Below, one piece after another: positions 52,255-61,118 of a stretch of 64,000 bases of DNA. Numbering within the stretch: position 1 is the stretch's first letter; each line of letters begins with the position of its first letter. The notes under the pieces are model-generated. The model saw only the letters and a list, made by a program, of their open reading frames with translations, searched no databases and was not told where the DNA came from. The stretch lies in the NCBI GenBank assembly GCA_938021675.1, contig CALIFY010000007.1:1-64000 (forward strand). The letters run 5' to 3'. A program made the translations under genes and the position numbers. The stretch comes from an uncultured Acidimicrobiales bacterium (lineage in GTDB: Bacteria; Actinomycetota; Acidimicrobiia; Acidimicrobiales; SZUA-35).

Positions 52255-53058
52255 ATGTTTACCTGGGGTTCGAAGTATCTACTCGGCATTGCCACGGCAG
52301 CCTTTCTCGCCGCCGCCACCTATGGTCTGACCACCGGTGGAACGGTCGTTGGTGTATCCAGCATGGGGTACAAGGGCGGCGTTGGCGAACACACCGGCTA
52401 CACCATCCTCATGGCGTTGGCGTTCGTCTCGCTTTTTCTTGGAGTGGTAAACGTCATCACCCGTGATGGCGATGCCGAAGAAACTGCAGCATTGATCGGC
52501 TCTGATCACATGATCGCCGTCCGCCCACCGTCCGGTTTGAGCCCGCTTGGGCCGCTGACGGCCTTCGGTATCGCCTGCCTGGCCATCGGGATAGCGATAG
52601 GCATGGTGTTCTTTTATCTTGGCATTGCCGTCCTGTTCGTGGTGGGGTTGCAGTGGCTGGTCCAAGCTTGGGCCGATCGCGCCACCGGCGACGCCGAGGT
52701 CAACGCTGTCATCCGAAATCGGATCTTGGCCCCGATGGAGGTTCCGATGATGGCGATGTTGACCATCGCCGTCGTAGCGTTAGCGCTGTCGAGGATCATG
52801 CTCGCAGTGTCGGAGATTGCGGCTACCGTCGTGGCGGTTGCAGTCGCCGCCTTCATATTCGTCGCTGCGATCCTGATCGTGAAGTCGAAGGCCCCTCGGG
52901 CTGTGGTCACCTCCGTGGTCACCTTCGGTGTAGCCGCAGTACTTGCCGGTGGGGTTATCAGCGCGGTGGTCGGCGAGCGTGAACTTCACCACGATGAGGA
53001 AGGTGAGCACAGCGAAGAAACGTCCGACGCTGGCTCGGTTGAGGGAGTAGGCGAGTGA
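52255..53058 (+). CDS. Membrane protein of the oxidase operon, function unknown
   Basis: 267 residues from ATG 52255. About seven hydrophobic helices (YLLGIATAAFLAAATYGLTT, LGPLTAFGIACLAIGIAIGM, FFYLGIAVLFVVGLQWLVQA, FGVAAVLAGGVISAVV) end in a His/Glu-rich tail (ELHHDEEGEHSEE). ctaC starts within its stop (GTGA overlap). I recall similar membrane proteins beside ctaC in uncultured actinobacteria but cannot confirm. No ligand motif is seen. Confidence 0.72.
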   Translation: MFTWGSKYLLGIATAAFLAAATYGLTTGGTVVGVSSMGYKGGVGEHTGYTILMALAFVSLFLGVVNVITRDGDAEETAALIGSDHMIAVRPPSGLSPLGPLTAFGIACLAIGIAIGMVFFYLGIAVLFVVGLQWLVQAWADRATGDAEVNAVIRNRILAPMEVPMMAMLTIAVVALALSRIMLAVSEIAATVVAVAVAAFIFVAAILIVKSKAPRAVVTSVVTFGVAAVLAGGVISAVVGERELHHDEEGEHSEETSDAGSVEGVGE

Positions 53059-54434
53059 CCGAAGACCATCACACCGCCCGGCGCTCGATTTGGCGTCGAC
53101 TTGCAGTGAACACAAGTCTGGACCGACATATGAGGCGAGGCGTGCGCAGATTTTGGGTAGTCGTGCTGTCCGGTGCGTTGTTAGCAGCATGCGCCGAGGA
53201 CAAGCCGCTGAACACCTTCGAGCCACGCGGCCCGAAGGCCCGCGACATCGATTCTTTGATGGTATGGATCTGGCCGATCATGGGCATCGTCTTCGTCCTG
53301 GTCATCGGTGGCGCAATCGCCATCGCTTTGCGGAATAGAGTGCGGCCCGAAGACTACGATGCCGAGGATCTACCGGCGCAGACCCATGGCAACACGCCCC
53401 TGGAGCTGGCATGGACCATCGCACCGGCCGTGTTGCTCGCCGCCATTAGTTTCCCCATGGTCCAAGGTATTTGGAGCCTGGAGGAGGAGAACGCCGAGGG
53501 CGACCTGGACGTCATGGTGATCGGCCAACAGTGGTGGTGGGAGTACCGCTATGACGTCGACGGTGATGGATTTTTCACCGATGCAAACGGTGATGGAGTG
53601 TCCAATCAGGATTTGACCGGTGATGATGCTGAGCTTCCGCTCGATATCAGCCTTGATCCTGACGACATCGTGACCGCAAACGAACTGGTAATCCCAGCCG
53701 GGGAACAGGTCGACCTCATAATGACGTCTCGCGATGTGATCCACTCGTTCTGGATTCCTCGCTTGAACGGTAAACGCGATACGGTCCCCGGCCGTTGGCA
53801 CACCTGGTCGGTCGAGGCTGATGAGCCCGGCAAGTTCACGGGGTGGTGCACCGAATTCTGTGGGCTATCACACTCGAGAATGCGTATGTCGGCCATCGCG
53901 CTGTCAGCTGAGGATTTCGACGAATGGTTTGAGAACCAGGCGTCTCCGGCCGAGATTCCGACCGATCCCGATGCGTTGGCCGGTCGTGAACTGTTCCAGA
54001 ACAACTGCCAGCAGTGTCACGTCATCAATGATGGTGATTTGGCCTACGCCGACGATTTCAGAACCAATGTGCCTTTGGTGTCTTTGGCCGCCCCAGACCT
54101 TACGCACTTTGCGAGCCGGACGTCGTTTGCCGGCGGCGTCTACTCGACCTACGCCGGTGGTCCCGAAGATGACAGCACAGACGCAAACGATGATGGACTC
54201 GATCCCGACGTGTATCTACAACTCGCCGAACTATCGGCGGCACCCGACTCCCCGGACGACTACCGCTTCAATGCCGCCGAACTGAAGCGTTGGGTCTCGA
54301 ACGCGCCGAGTCGCAAAGATATGGCACCAGATGCCAATCCCGAGACTGGGCTGGGACGTGGTATGCCCGCCTTCGAGTCGCTGACGGACGAACAACTCGA
54401 CCAGATCGTCGCCTATTTGGCAACGCTCGACTGA
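53055..54434 (+). CDS. ctaC: Cytochrome c oxidase subunit II fused to cytochrome c (caa3 type)
   Basis: 459 residues. A lipobox (LLAACAED, Cys 46) precedes two helices and the CuA domain with H230, then WCTEFCGLSHSRM giving Cys 265, Cys 269, His 273 and Met 276. A C-terminal cytochrome c domain has NNCQQCHV and the GMPAF Met ligand. Between VIGQQWWWEYRYD and the next CuA strand lies an insertion with calcium-loop-like DVDGDGFFTDANGDG, and the cytochrome domain has a similar DANDDGLDPD. It accepts electrons outside the membrane. GTG 53055 overlaps the previous stop; ATG 53130 would give a more typical lipoprotein start. Confidence 0.94.
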   Translation: MTEDHHTARRSIWRRLAVNTSLDRHMRRGVRRFWVVVLSGALLAACAEDKPLNTFEPRGPKARDIDSLMVWIWPIMGIVFVLVIGGAIAIALRNRVRPEDYDAEDLPAQTHGNTPLELAWTIAPAVLLAAISFPMVQGIWSLEEENAEGDLDVMVIGQQWWWEYRYDVDGDGFFTDANGDGVSNQDLTGDDAELPLDISLDPDDIVTANELVIPAGEQVDLIMTSRDVIHSFWIPRLNGKRDTVPGRWHTWSVEADEPGKFTGWCTEFCGLSHSRMRMSAIALSAEDFDEWFENQASPAEIPTDPDALAGRELFQNNCQQCHVINDGDLAYADDFRTNVPLVSLAAPDLTHFASRTSFAGGVYSTYAGGPEDDSTDANDDGLDPDVYLQLAELSAAPDSPDDYRFNAAELKRWVSNAPSRKDMAPDANPETGLGRGMPAFESLTDEQLDQIVAYLATLD

Positions 54435-54444
54435 GAGACGGACT

Positions 54445-56454
54445 ATGACGACCTACGACGATCAGCTCGCCCTACCGTCTGGGCTCTCCGACGGACCCCG
54501 CCAACCTCTGGGAATCTTCGCTCGACCGAGGAATGCCAACGGGTTCGTCGATTGGTTGACCACGGTTGACCACAAGAAAATTGGGATCATGTATGGTGCG
54601 GCTTCACTGTTCTTCCTGATTATCGGTGGTGTCGCCGCGCTACTGATTCGAATTCAGCTGGCAACACCAAACAACACGTTCCTGTCGGGCGATGCGTACA
54701 ACCGCATCTTCACCATGCATGGGACCGTCATGGTGTTCCTCGTGGTGATGCCGATGGGTGCGGCGTTCGCCAACTTCTTGATGCCGCTTCAGGTCGGGGC
54801 CCGCGATGTGGCGTTTCCTCGAATAAATGCCTTCAGTTTCTGGGTGTTTTTTGCCGGCGGTCTGATGCTGAACACCAGCTGGTTTATCGGTGGCGGCGCG
54901 CCGAACGGAGGGTGGTTTAACTACGCTCCAAATAACGGCGTTGCGTTCTCACCGGCGGCTGGCATCGACTTTTGGAATATCGGACTGCTCATTACCGGCA
55001 TCGGCTCTTTGACCGGTTCGATCAACCTCATAACCACGGTGCTCAACATGCGGGCGCCCGGCATGACCCTTATGAAGATGCCGATCTTCGTCTGGATGAC
55101 GTTGGTTACGCAGTTCTTGCTCCTGTTCGCCATTCCGGTGCTCACCGTGGCTCAGGTGCTACTGGCCGCCGATCGGCTCTTCGGTGCCAACTTCTTCAAC
55201 GTGGAACTCGGAGCTGATCCGCTGCTTTGGCAGCACCTGTTCTGGATCTTCGGGCATCCCGAGGTCTATTTGATGATTCTTCCGGCCTTCGGGATCGTTT
55301 CAGAGGTAATCCCCACATTCGCCCGAAAGCCGATCTTTGGCTACCCGTTCATGGTTTTCTCCGGGGTTGCTATCGGTTTCATGGGATGGGGAGTGTGGGC
55401 CCACCACATGTTCGTTTCCGGTATCGGACCCCTATCGGTCACGGCCTTCAGCGTGGCGACGATGTTCATCGCCGTTCCGACCGGGGTGAAGATCCTCAAC
55501 TGGTTAGCCACGATGTGGGGCGGCAAGTTGATCCTCAACACCGCCATGTTGTTCTCGATCGGTCTCGTCACCCAGTTCACCATCGGTGGGCTGTCCGGCG
55601 TATCGCACGCCATTGCACCTTCTGACACACAGCAGACAGACACCTACTACATCGTCGCTCACTTTCACTACGTGCTCTTCGGTGGCGCGCTCTTCGGGTT
55701 CGTTGCCGGCTTCTACTTCTGGTGGCCTAAGGCCTTTGGCTATCGGCTGGGCGAGCGGCTCGGAAAGTGGAACTTTTGGACGATGGTTCTCGGTTTCAAC
55801 CTGACGTTTGGACCGATGCACATTCTCGGACTGCAGGGAATGCCTCGCCGGATGCAAACCTACGACCCCGCCATGGGCTTCGGACTGTGGAACATGGTCG
55901 CATCCTGGGGTTCATTTATTCTGGCCCTGGGCATCCTGATGCTGTTGGTCAACGTTGTCCAATCACACCTCGCGTGGCGTCGAGCGGGCCGACCGAATGT
56001 CGGCGCCGACCCCTGGGATGGCCGGACGATCGAGTGGTCGATCCAATCTCCAGCGCCCAGCCATAACTTCGACGTCGACCCGGCGGTGACTTCCTTGGAT
56101 GACTTCTGGCACCGCAAGTACCAGCCCGACGAGACCGGAAAACTGCGTCGCATCCATACCGGCGACGAGATCGCTCAACCAGGCGATCCAACCGGCGTCC
56201 ACCTCCCGGCACCGTCGTACTGGCCGATCGTGTTGGCTATGTCGATGCCGATTGTCGGGTACGCCCTGATCTTCAACTTGTGGTTGATGATTCCTGGCGT
56301 CTTACTCATGACGCTCTCCCTCTGGGGTTGGGCCTTGGAGCCGGCGGACGACCTTGATCCTCACGACGACGATGGCGCTGGCCAAGGCGACAGTGCGTCA
56401 CCCGACGGTGGCGACGGAGCGACCGCTGAGCCGGAACTGGAGACCGTGTCATGA
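54445..56454 (+). CDS. ctaD: Cytochrome c oxidase subunit I
   Basis: 669 residues. All catalytic features are present: IFTMHGTVMVF (heme a His), WIFGHPEVYLMILP (CuB His and Tyr), VWAHHMFVSG (CuB His pair), PTGVKILNW (K-channel Lys) and VAHFHYVLFGG (heme a3 and heme a His). The acidic C-terminal extension (about 600-669) is longer than usual. It reduces O2 and pumps protons. It starts 10 bases after ctaC, and ctaE overlaps its stop. Confidence 0.97.
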   Translation: MTTYDDQLALPSGLSDGPRQPLGIFARPRNANGFVDWLTTVDHKKIGIMYGAASLFFLIIGGVAALLIRIQLATPNNTFLSGDAYNRIFTMHGTVMVFLVVMPMGAAFANFLMPLQVGARDVAFPRINAFSFWVFFAGGLMLNTSWFIGGGAPNGGWFNYAPNNGVAFSPAAGIDFWNIGLLITGIGSLTGSINLITTVLNMRAPGMTLMKMPIFVWMTLVTQFLLLFAIPVLTVAQVLLAADRLFGANFFNVELGADPLLWQHLFWIFGHPEVYLMILPAFGIVSEVIPTFARKPIFGYPFMVFSGVAIGFMGWGVWAHHMFVSGIGPLSVTAFSVATMFIAVPTGVKILNWLATMWGGKLILNTAMLFSIGLVTQFTIGGLSGVSHAIAPSDTQQTDTYYIVAHFHYVLFGGALFGFVAGFYFWWPKAFGYRLGERLGKWNFWTMVLGFNLTFGPMHILGLQGMPRRMQTYDPAMGFGLWNMVASWGSFILALGILMLLVNVVQSHLAWRRAGRPNVGADPWDGRTIEWSIQSPAPSHNFDVDPAVTSLDDFWHRKYQPDETGKLRRIHTGDEIAQPGDPTGVHLPAPSYWPIVLAMSMPIVGYALIFNLWLMIPGVLLMTLSLWGWALEPADDLDPHDDDGAGQGDSASPDGGDGATAEPELETVS

Positions 56455-57215
56455 CCGACACTGCTGCACGCGAGATGCCTCTTGAACCGGAGAACGAACT
56501 CCAAGATGATGTAGCCGTCGTCGATGACCACGGCAGCGACATCGCCGGACATGACGATCACGAGGGTCATCACTCCAGCCTCGGCCTATCGAACATGAAG
56601 CTGGCGATGTGGCTGTTCCTCGGGTCAGAATGCCTGCTGTTCGGCGCGCTAATATCGACGTACCTGTTGTCGAAGGCTCGCTTCCTAACGGAGCTGGTCG
56701 CGCTGAACCCACGGGTGCTCGACGGTCTTCGCGACGGTGGAATGCCGGAAGAATTGATCCAAGAGTTCATCGCCGAGGGTTCGGTTGAACCAATCTTCGA
56801 CATTCCGTTCACCTCGGGCTCATCGTTCATTCTCTTGATGAGTTCGTTGACGATGGTTTTCGCCCACAAGGCTGTGTCGGAGGGCAACTATCGCAATTCA
56901 CGGGTGTGGCTCGCCGCTACGGCGTTGCTCGGATCAACCTTTATGGCTGGTCAGGTGTACGAATTCACCATCTTTTTCAGAGAGGGTTTGACCTACGGCG
57001 GAAGCCTGTTCGGTTCTGGGTTCTTTACCCTTACCGGATTCCACGGTGCGCACGTAACCGGCGGCATTATCATGTTGTTGTCCCTGCTCGTACTCTCGTT
57101 TCGTGGCAAACTCCAGTCGAATCGAGCCGAGACGGTTGAACTGGTCGGTTTGTATTGGCACTTCGTCGACATCGTGTGGGTACTGATCTTCACGATCGTC
57201 TACCTCATCCCGTAA
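56451..57215 (+). CDS. ctaE: Cytochrome c oxidase subunit III
   Basis: 254 residues. The acidic N-terminus (DDHEGHHSSLGLSNMKLAMW) leads into the family motifs LGSECLLFGALISTYL, FTLTGFHGAHVTGGIIMLL and VELVGLYWHFVDIVWVLIF. A hydrophilic insert (about 85-115) sits between helices. ATG 56451 overlaps the ctaD stop. It stabilises subunit I and proton uptake. Confidence 0.95.
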   Translation: MTDTAAREMPLEPENELQDDVAVVDDHGSDIAGHDDHEGHHSSLGLSNMKLAMWLFLGSECLLFGALISTYLLSKARFLTELVALNPRVLDGLRDGGMPEELIQEFIAEGSVEPIFDIPFTSGSSFILLMSSLTMVFAHKAVSEGNYRNSRVWLAATALLGSTFMAGQVYEFTIFFREGLTYGGSLFGSGFFTLTGFHGAHVTGGIIMLLSLLVLSFRGKLQSNRAETVELVGLYWHFVDIVWVLIFTIVYLIP

Positions 57216-57225
57216 AGGACCTGCG

Positions 57226-57579
57226 ATGGCTGACACTGCAACCGAGACACCGCATGGGGCTGATTCCCAGCACGGCCACGATGATCATGGAGATCACCCG
57301 ACCGAGAAGCAGTACTGGGTGGTGTTCGTAATCCTTGCGGTATTCACCGCGGTCGAGGTGGCTTGGTCCTACCTGGGGCTTGAGGGCATGCAGCTCGTCG
57401 TTCCGCTTATCATCATGATGGTGATCAAGTTCTTCCTGGTCGCCGGGGCGTTCATGCATCTCTATTTTGACCTGAAAGTGTTAAACGGACGTCTGTTTAC
57501 CTGGGCGTTTTTTGGTGGAATTCTGTTGGCAATGGGTGTGTATGCCGTGGTGTTCTCGACGTTTAGGTGGCAGATCTAA
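57226..57579 (+). CDS. ctaF: Cytochrome c oxidase subunit IV family protein
   Basis: 117 residues. A His/Asp-rich N-terminus (DSQHGHDDHGDHPTEKQYW) is followed by three helices (VVFVILAVFTAVEVAWSYLG, LVVPLIIMMVIKFFLVAGAF, WAFFGGILLAMGVYAVVFS). Members of this COX4 group belong to bacterial caa3 oxidases. It lies 10 bases after ctaE. Confidence 0.9.
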   Translation: MADTATETPHGADSQHGHDDHGDHPTEKQYWVVFVILAVFTAVEVAWSYLGLEGMQLVVPLIIMMVIKFFLVAGAFMHLYFDLKVLNGRLFTWAFFGGILLAMGVYAVVFSTFRWQI

Positions 57580-58526
57580 GTGCGATTTTGGTTGAGGCCC
57601 TAGCCGTGATGCGCCTCGCCTTTGTCCCGTACGAGTTCCATGCTGAGGTGTGGGTCTTAGTGGTCGGGGCAGTGGCACTTGGCTGGTATGCGACGAAAAT
57701 CGTTCAGCCGAAGGCGATCGAAGCCGGCTATTCACCGATCTCCAAGGGCCAGAAACTCTGGTTTGTTCTTGCTGTTGCCGGTATGTGGCTGGTTTCCGAC
57801 TGGCCGGTCCACGAAATCGCCGAGCAGCACCTGTATTTCGTGCACATGTTTCAGCATCTGTTCCTATCGATGCTGGTGCCGGCAATGTTTTTGCTGGCCA
57901 CGCCGCGATGGTTGTTCGAGCTCGTACTGGGCCGGGACTCGATGGCCTGGCGATGGTTGCGTACCGGCTCGAAGCCACTGATCGCTGGGGTTACTTTCAA
58001 CACGCTGACGTTGTTGCTCCACTGGTCCCGGCTGGTGCAGTGGTCGTTCGAGTCTGGATCCTTTCACTTCGCGTTGCATCTGATGATCTTCGTGTCAGGC
58101 TTGCTCATGTGGATGCCGGTGGTTGGCCCGGTTGCCGAGTGGCGGCTCGGACCAGTTGCCCAGTGCCTGTACCTTTTCTCGATGTCGATCGTCCCCACGG
58201 TGCCCGGAGGGTGGCTGGTCTTTGCCGAGGGCGTGGTCTACCGCCACTACGATACGCCGGACCGGTTGTGGGGTATAGATGTGTTGACCGACCAGCAAGC
58301 GGCTGGCGTGGTCATGAAACTCGTTGGTGGGTTCGTGCTGTGGTCGATCATCTTCATCATTTTCACGAGGTGGGCAACGAGGGAGATGGCGAACGATGAA
58401 GCGGAACGCCTCAAACGGCAGCAAGATTCGAGGGCTGTCGACAGTGGGACCGCTTCGCCGCTGACGTTCGATCAGGTAACCGGCGCGTTCGCCAAAGCCC
58501 CCGGGCCGACCGAAACGGAACGCTAA
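57567..58526 (+). CDS. ctaG: Caa3 oxidase assembly protein CtaG
   Basis: 319 residues and seven hydrophobic helices. Its family motifs are HLYFVHMFQHLFLSMLVPAM, HFALHLMIFVSGLLMWMPVV and SIVPTVPGGWLVFAEGVVYR, with many His residues. CtaG of this type (unrelated to mitochondrial Cox11) is needed for copper-site assembly in caa3 oxidases. GTG 57567 overlaps the previous gene by 13 bases; ATG 57609 is an alternative. It closes the oxidase operon. Confidence 0.9.
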   Translation: MADLSAILVEALAVMRLAFVPYEFHAEVWVLVVGAVALGWYATKIVQPKAIEAGYSPISKGQKLWFVLAVAGMWLVSDWPVHEIAEQHLYFVHMFQHLFLSMLVPAMFLLATPRWLFELVLGRDSMAWRWLRTGSKPLIAGVTFNTLTLLLHWSRLVQWSFESGSFHFALHLMIFVSGLLMWMPVVGPVAEWRLGPVAQCLYLFSMSIVPTVPGGWLVFAEGVVYRHYDTPDRLWGIDVLTDQQAAGVVMKLVGGFVLWSIIFIIFTRWATREMANDEAERLKRQQDSRAVDSGTASPLTFDQVTGAFAKAPGPTETER

Positions 58527-58570
58527 ACGGGTTCTGCTTCCAGGTCGTCCCAGCCTGCTTCACTGGGGTG

Positions 58571-59233
58571 ATGGAATCTGATGATCTACGGCGGATGCGG
58601 CTCGATTACGAGACGGGCGGCATCGACGCGTCGACCTTTCCCGACGATCCGTTGGCCCAGTTCGACCGTTGGTTCGCCGATGCGGTGGCGGCCCAGATCG
58701 AAGAGCCGAATGCAGTGGTCGTCTCGACGGTCGATGGCGACGGACAACCGTGGTCTCGATATGTCCTACTCAAGGGACTCGACCCACGAGGCTTTTCTTT
58801 CTACTCAAACTATGGGAGCAACAAGTCTCGTGATTTGGCGGCACAGCCGAAGGCGGCTCTCACGTTTGGTTGGCTTGAACTCCACCGTCAGGTAAACGTA
58901 GCCGGAGCGATCGAGCGAGTCGATCCTTCGGAGTCCGACGACTATTGGTCGGTGCGGGCCCGCGGCTCCCAGCTTGGTGCCTGGGCGTCCGACCAGAGTC
59001 GGCCGGTTGCGTCAAGGGATCAGTTGCTGGCGGCCTACTCATCAATGGAGGAGCGGTACCCCGATGGTCCCATTCCTCGCCCACCTCACTGGGGCGGATG
59101 GAGGCTGATTCCTCACACGGTTGAATTCTGGCAAGGTCGACGGAATCGGCTTCACGATCGCCTTCGCTATGTCCGGTCGGCGACGCCTGACACTCCCGAC
59201 GGAATCTGGGAGCTTGTTCGATTGTCGCCGTAG
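58571..59233 (+). CDS. pdxH: Pyridoxamine 5'-phosphate oxidase
   Basis: 220 residues. It has AVVVSTVDGDGQPWSRYVLL, the FMN/PLP-binding GFSFYSNYGSNKSRDLAAQP, QSRPVASRDQL, and the C-terminal RPPHWGGWRLIPHTVEFWQG and RNRLHDRLRYVR. It oxidises pyridoxamine or pyridoxine phosphate to PLP with O2. A GTG codon directly before ATG 58571 could also start it. Confidence 0.95.
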   Translation: MESDDLRRMRLDYETGGIDASTFPDDPLAQFDRWFADAVAAQIEEPNAVVVSTVDGDGQPWSRYVLLKGLDPRGFSFYSNYGSNKSRDLAAQPKAALTFGWLELHRQVNVAGAIERVDPSESDDYWSVRARGSQLGAWASDQSRPVASRDQLLAAYSSMEERYPDGPIPRPPHWGGWRLIPHTVEFWQGRRNRLHDRLRYVRSATPDTPDGIWELVRLSP

Positions 59234-59249
59234 GTTCGTGTTCTCTTAG

Positions 59250-60188
59250 CTAGAGATCGGCGACCGCTGAGATCAAGTCGGCGCCGGCCATGGCGATGTG
59301 ATCGAGATCCCCGAGATCGAGTACTTGGAGGTACATTCGCTGAATCCCCTCCCGTGCGTAGCGCTCCATCGTGGCGATGACCTCGGTGGTGGTTCCTGCC
59401 GCTCCAGACGATCGAAGCTCGTCAGGGGAGCGACCGATGGCTTCGGCTCGACGGGCCACCTCGGCCTCGTTCGCCCCCAGGCAGAGGGCCAAGGTCGCTG
59501 ACCGGACGATCTCGCGAGGGTTTCGATCGATGGCAAGACACGCTGCTTCGACCCGCTCGATCGCTGCCGCCACTTCGTCGACGGGTGTGAACGGCAGGTT
59601 GAAATCGTTGGCGTGACGGGCCACTAGCTGAGGGGTCCGTTTGGGTCCTCGACCGCCGATGATGATGGGAGGGCCCGGTCGTTGAACCGGCTTAGGCAAT
59701 GCGGGAGACTCGGTGAAGGTGTGAAAACGACCCTCATGGCTAAACGTCGAGCCCTCGGGTGTAGACCACAGGCCGTGGATCTGTTCCAGATACTCTTCGA
59801 AGCGGTCGAAGCGTTCACCGAGACTTGGGAAGTCGAGCCCGTACGCGGCATGCTCGGCTTCGTACCACCCGGCTCCGAGTCCAAACTCCACTCGGCCGCC
59901 GCTCATGATGTCGACTTGCGCCACCGAAATGGCGAGAGGTCCCGGCTGGTAGAAGGTGGCAGGGCTGACCAAGGTGCCGAGCCGGATATGCGAGGTGTCC
60001 CTGGCCAGGCCGGCGAGTGTCAGCCAAGCGTGTGTCGGTCCCGGTGCCCCGCTCACGTCGCCCATTTTGAGGTAGTGGTCTGATCGGAAGAAACCGGCAA
60101 ACCCAGCGGTTTCGGCCACCTGAGCGACGGCGAGCAGATCCTCGTATGAGGCGCCCTGCTGAGGTTCGGTTAAGATTCGGAGTTCCAC
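59250..60188 (-). CDS. LLM-class (probably F420-dependent) oxidoreductase
   Basis: 312 residues with a luciferase-like barrel: AETAGFAGFFRSDHYLKMGD, IRLGTLVSPATFYQPGPLA, GRVEFGLGAGWYEAEHAAYG and PPIIIGGRGPKRTPQLVARH. Actinobacterial members mostly use cofactor F420. The start at GTG 60188 is preferred because TATCGT lies exactly seven bases upstream, as in other leaderless genes here; GTG 60197 is further out. Substrate unknown. Confidence 0.88.
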   Translation of the reverse strand: MELRILTEPQQGASYEDLLAVAQVAETAGFAGFFRSDHYLKMGDVSGAPGPTHAWLTLAGLARDTSHIRLGTLVSPATFYQPGPLAISVAQVDIMSGGRVEFGLGAGWYEAEHAAYGLDFPSLGERFDRFEEYLEQIHGLWSTPEGSTFSHEGRFHTFTESPALPKPVQRPGPPIIIGGRGPKRTPQLVARHANDFNLPFTPVDEVAAAIERVEAACLAIDRNPREIVRSATLALCLGANEAEVARRAEAIGRSPDELRSSGAAGTTTEVIATMERYAREGIQRMYLQVLDLGDLDHIAMAGADLISAVADL

Positions 60189-60303
60189 TGCACGCACGAT
60201 AGTGGCCGGTTGGCCGGCGTGTCGGTCGAGGAACCGATCCCTATTCTGTATTTACTCCTAGCGTGGGCGCTCTCACTTATGGAACGGCGAATGTAGGACG
60301 GAG

Positions 60304-61038
60304 ATGAGGGGTGTGGATAGAGAACTGACGCTCAATCGAGCGATGATCGGACTCGCCATTTTGGCGTCTCTTTGCCTGGTGGGTATCGGGTTCTTGGTGA
60401 GGTCTGCCGACACCGAACCCGACGTCGTCGTCGAGTCGGTACCACCGGCAGCCGGTGGGGTCAGCCAGTCGTCAACGGATAGCGACATAGGATCGGATCG
60501 CGCCGTCAATTCCGATTCGGGAGGATTGTTCGGCACGGCTCGGTTGGATGCAACCGGGCTACCGGCTGATGGGGGACAGGCCGACGGCCCTGGTGCCCCC
60601 GCAGACCAGCGGGGGACCGACCCCGACGTCACGACCAAGGACTCGGGCGACGACACCGATCCATCGGTTCCCGGTGATGGTGGGGATCCCGGCGACGGTG
60701 GGGTTCCCGGCGACGGTGAGGACCCTGGTGACGGTAGCGGCGATCCTGGTGAGGACCCCGGTGATGGTGGGGATCCCGGGGACGGTGGGGTCCCTGGTGA
60801 TGGTGAGGTTCCTGGTGATGGTGGGGATCCCGGGGACGGTGGGGATCCTGGTGATGGTGAGGTTCCCGGTGATGGTGGGGAACCTGGCGATGGTGGGGTC
60901 CCTGGTGATGGTGAGGGTCCCGGTGACGGTGGGGAACCTGGCGATGGTGAGGTTCCCGGTGACGGTGGGGATCCCGGTGATGGCGGTGAGGAGCCTGATG
61001 CCGTCGATCCCGATGGTGGCCTTCTCCCGTCAGGATGA
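60304..61038 (+). CDS. Membrane-anchored PGDG-repeat protein
   Basis: 244 residues. One helix (AMIGLAILASLCLVGIGFLV) is followed by an acidic Ser/Asp linker. About 110 residues of repeats with period six follow (DPGDGG, VPGDGE, EPGDGG), ending in GGLLPSG. The repeat is Gly-Asp-Gly and Pro rich, acidic and outside the membrane. It could be a wall spacer or a calcium-binding stalk; that is a guess. RBS-like AGGACGGAG precedes ATG 60304. Confidence 0.75.
   Translation: MRGVDRELTLNRAMIGLAILASLCLVGIGFLVRSADTEPDVVVESVPPAAGGVSQSSTDSDIGSDRAVNSDSGGLFGTARLDATGLPADGGQADGPGAPADQRGTDPDVTTKDSGDDTDPSVPGDGGDPGDGGVPGDGEDPGDGSGDPGEDPGDGGDPGDGGVPGDGEVPGDGGDPGDGGDPGDGEVPGDGGEPGDGGVPGDGEGPGDGGEPGDGEVPGDGGDPGDGGEEPDAVDPDGGLLPSG
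60670..60990 (+). repeat. 18-bp tandem repeat encoding PGDG units
   Basis: A GGTGATGGTGGGGATCCC-type unit recurs with point changes about 17 times. The pattern changes mainly one variable residue per unit (Asp, Val or Glu), as expected from repeated slippage and selection. Confidence 0.85.
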
Positions 61039-61118
61039 GGTGCATCTTCGAAACGATCACGCGACGAGACGTATCGATCAAGACCCGGTCCGCCAGCTGG
61101 CCGTCAAAACGACGACAC

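Noticed and set aside
60670-60990. Possible CRISPR or other DNA-level array
   Set aside because: Contiguous 18-bp coding repeats with substitutions that keep the PGDG pattern; no spacers.
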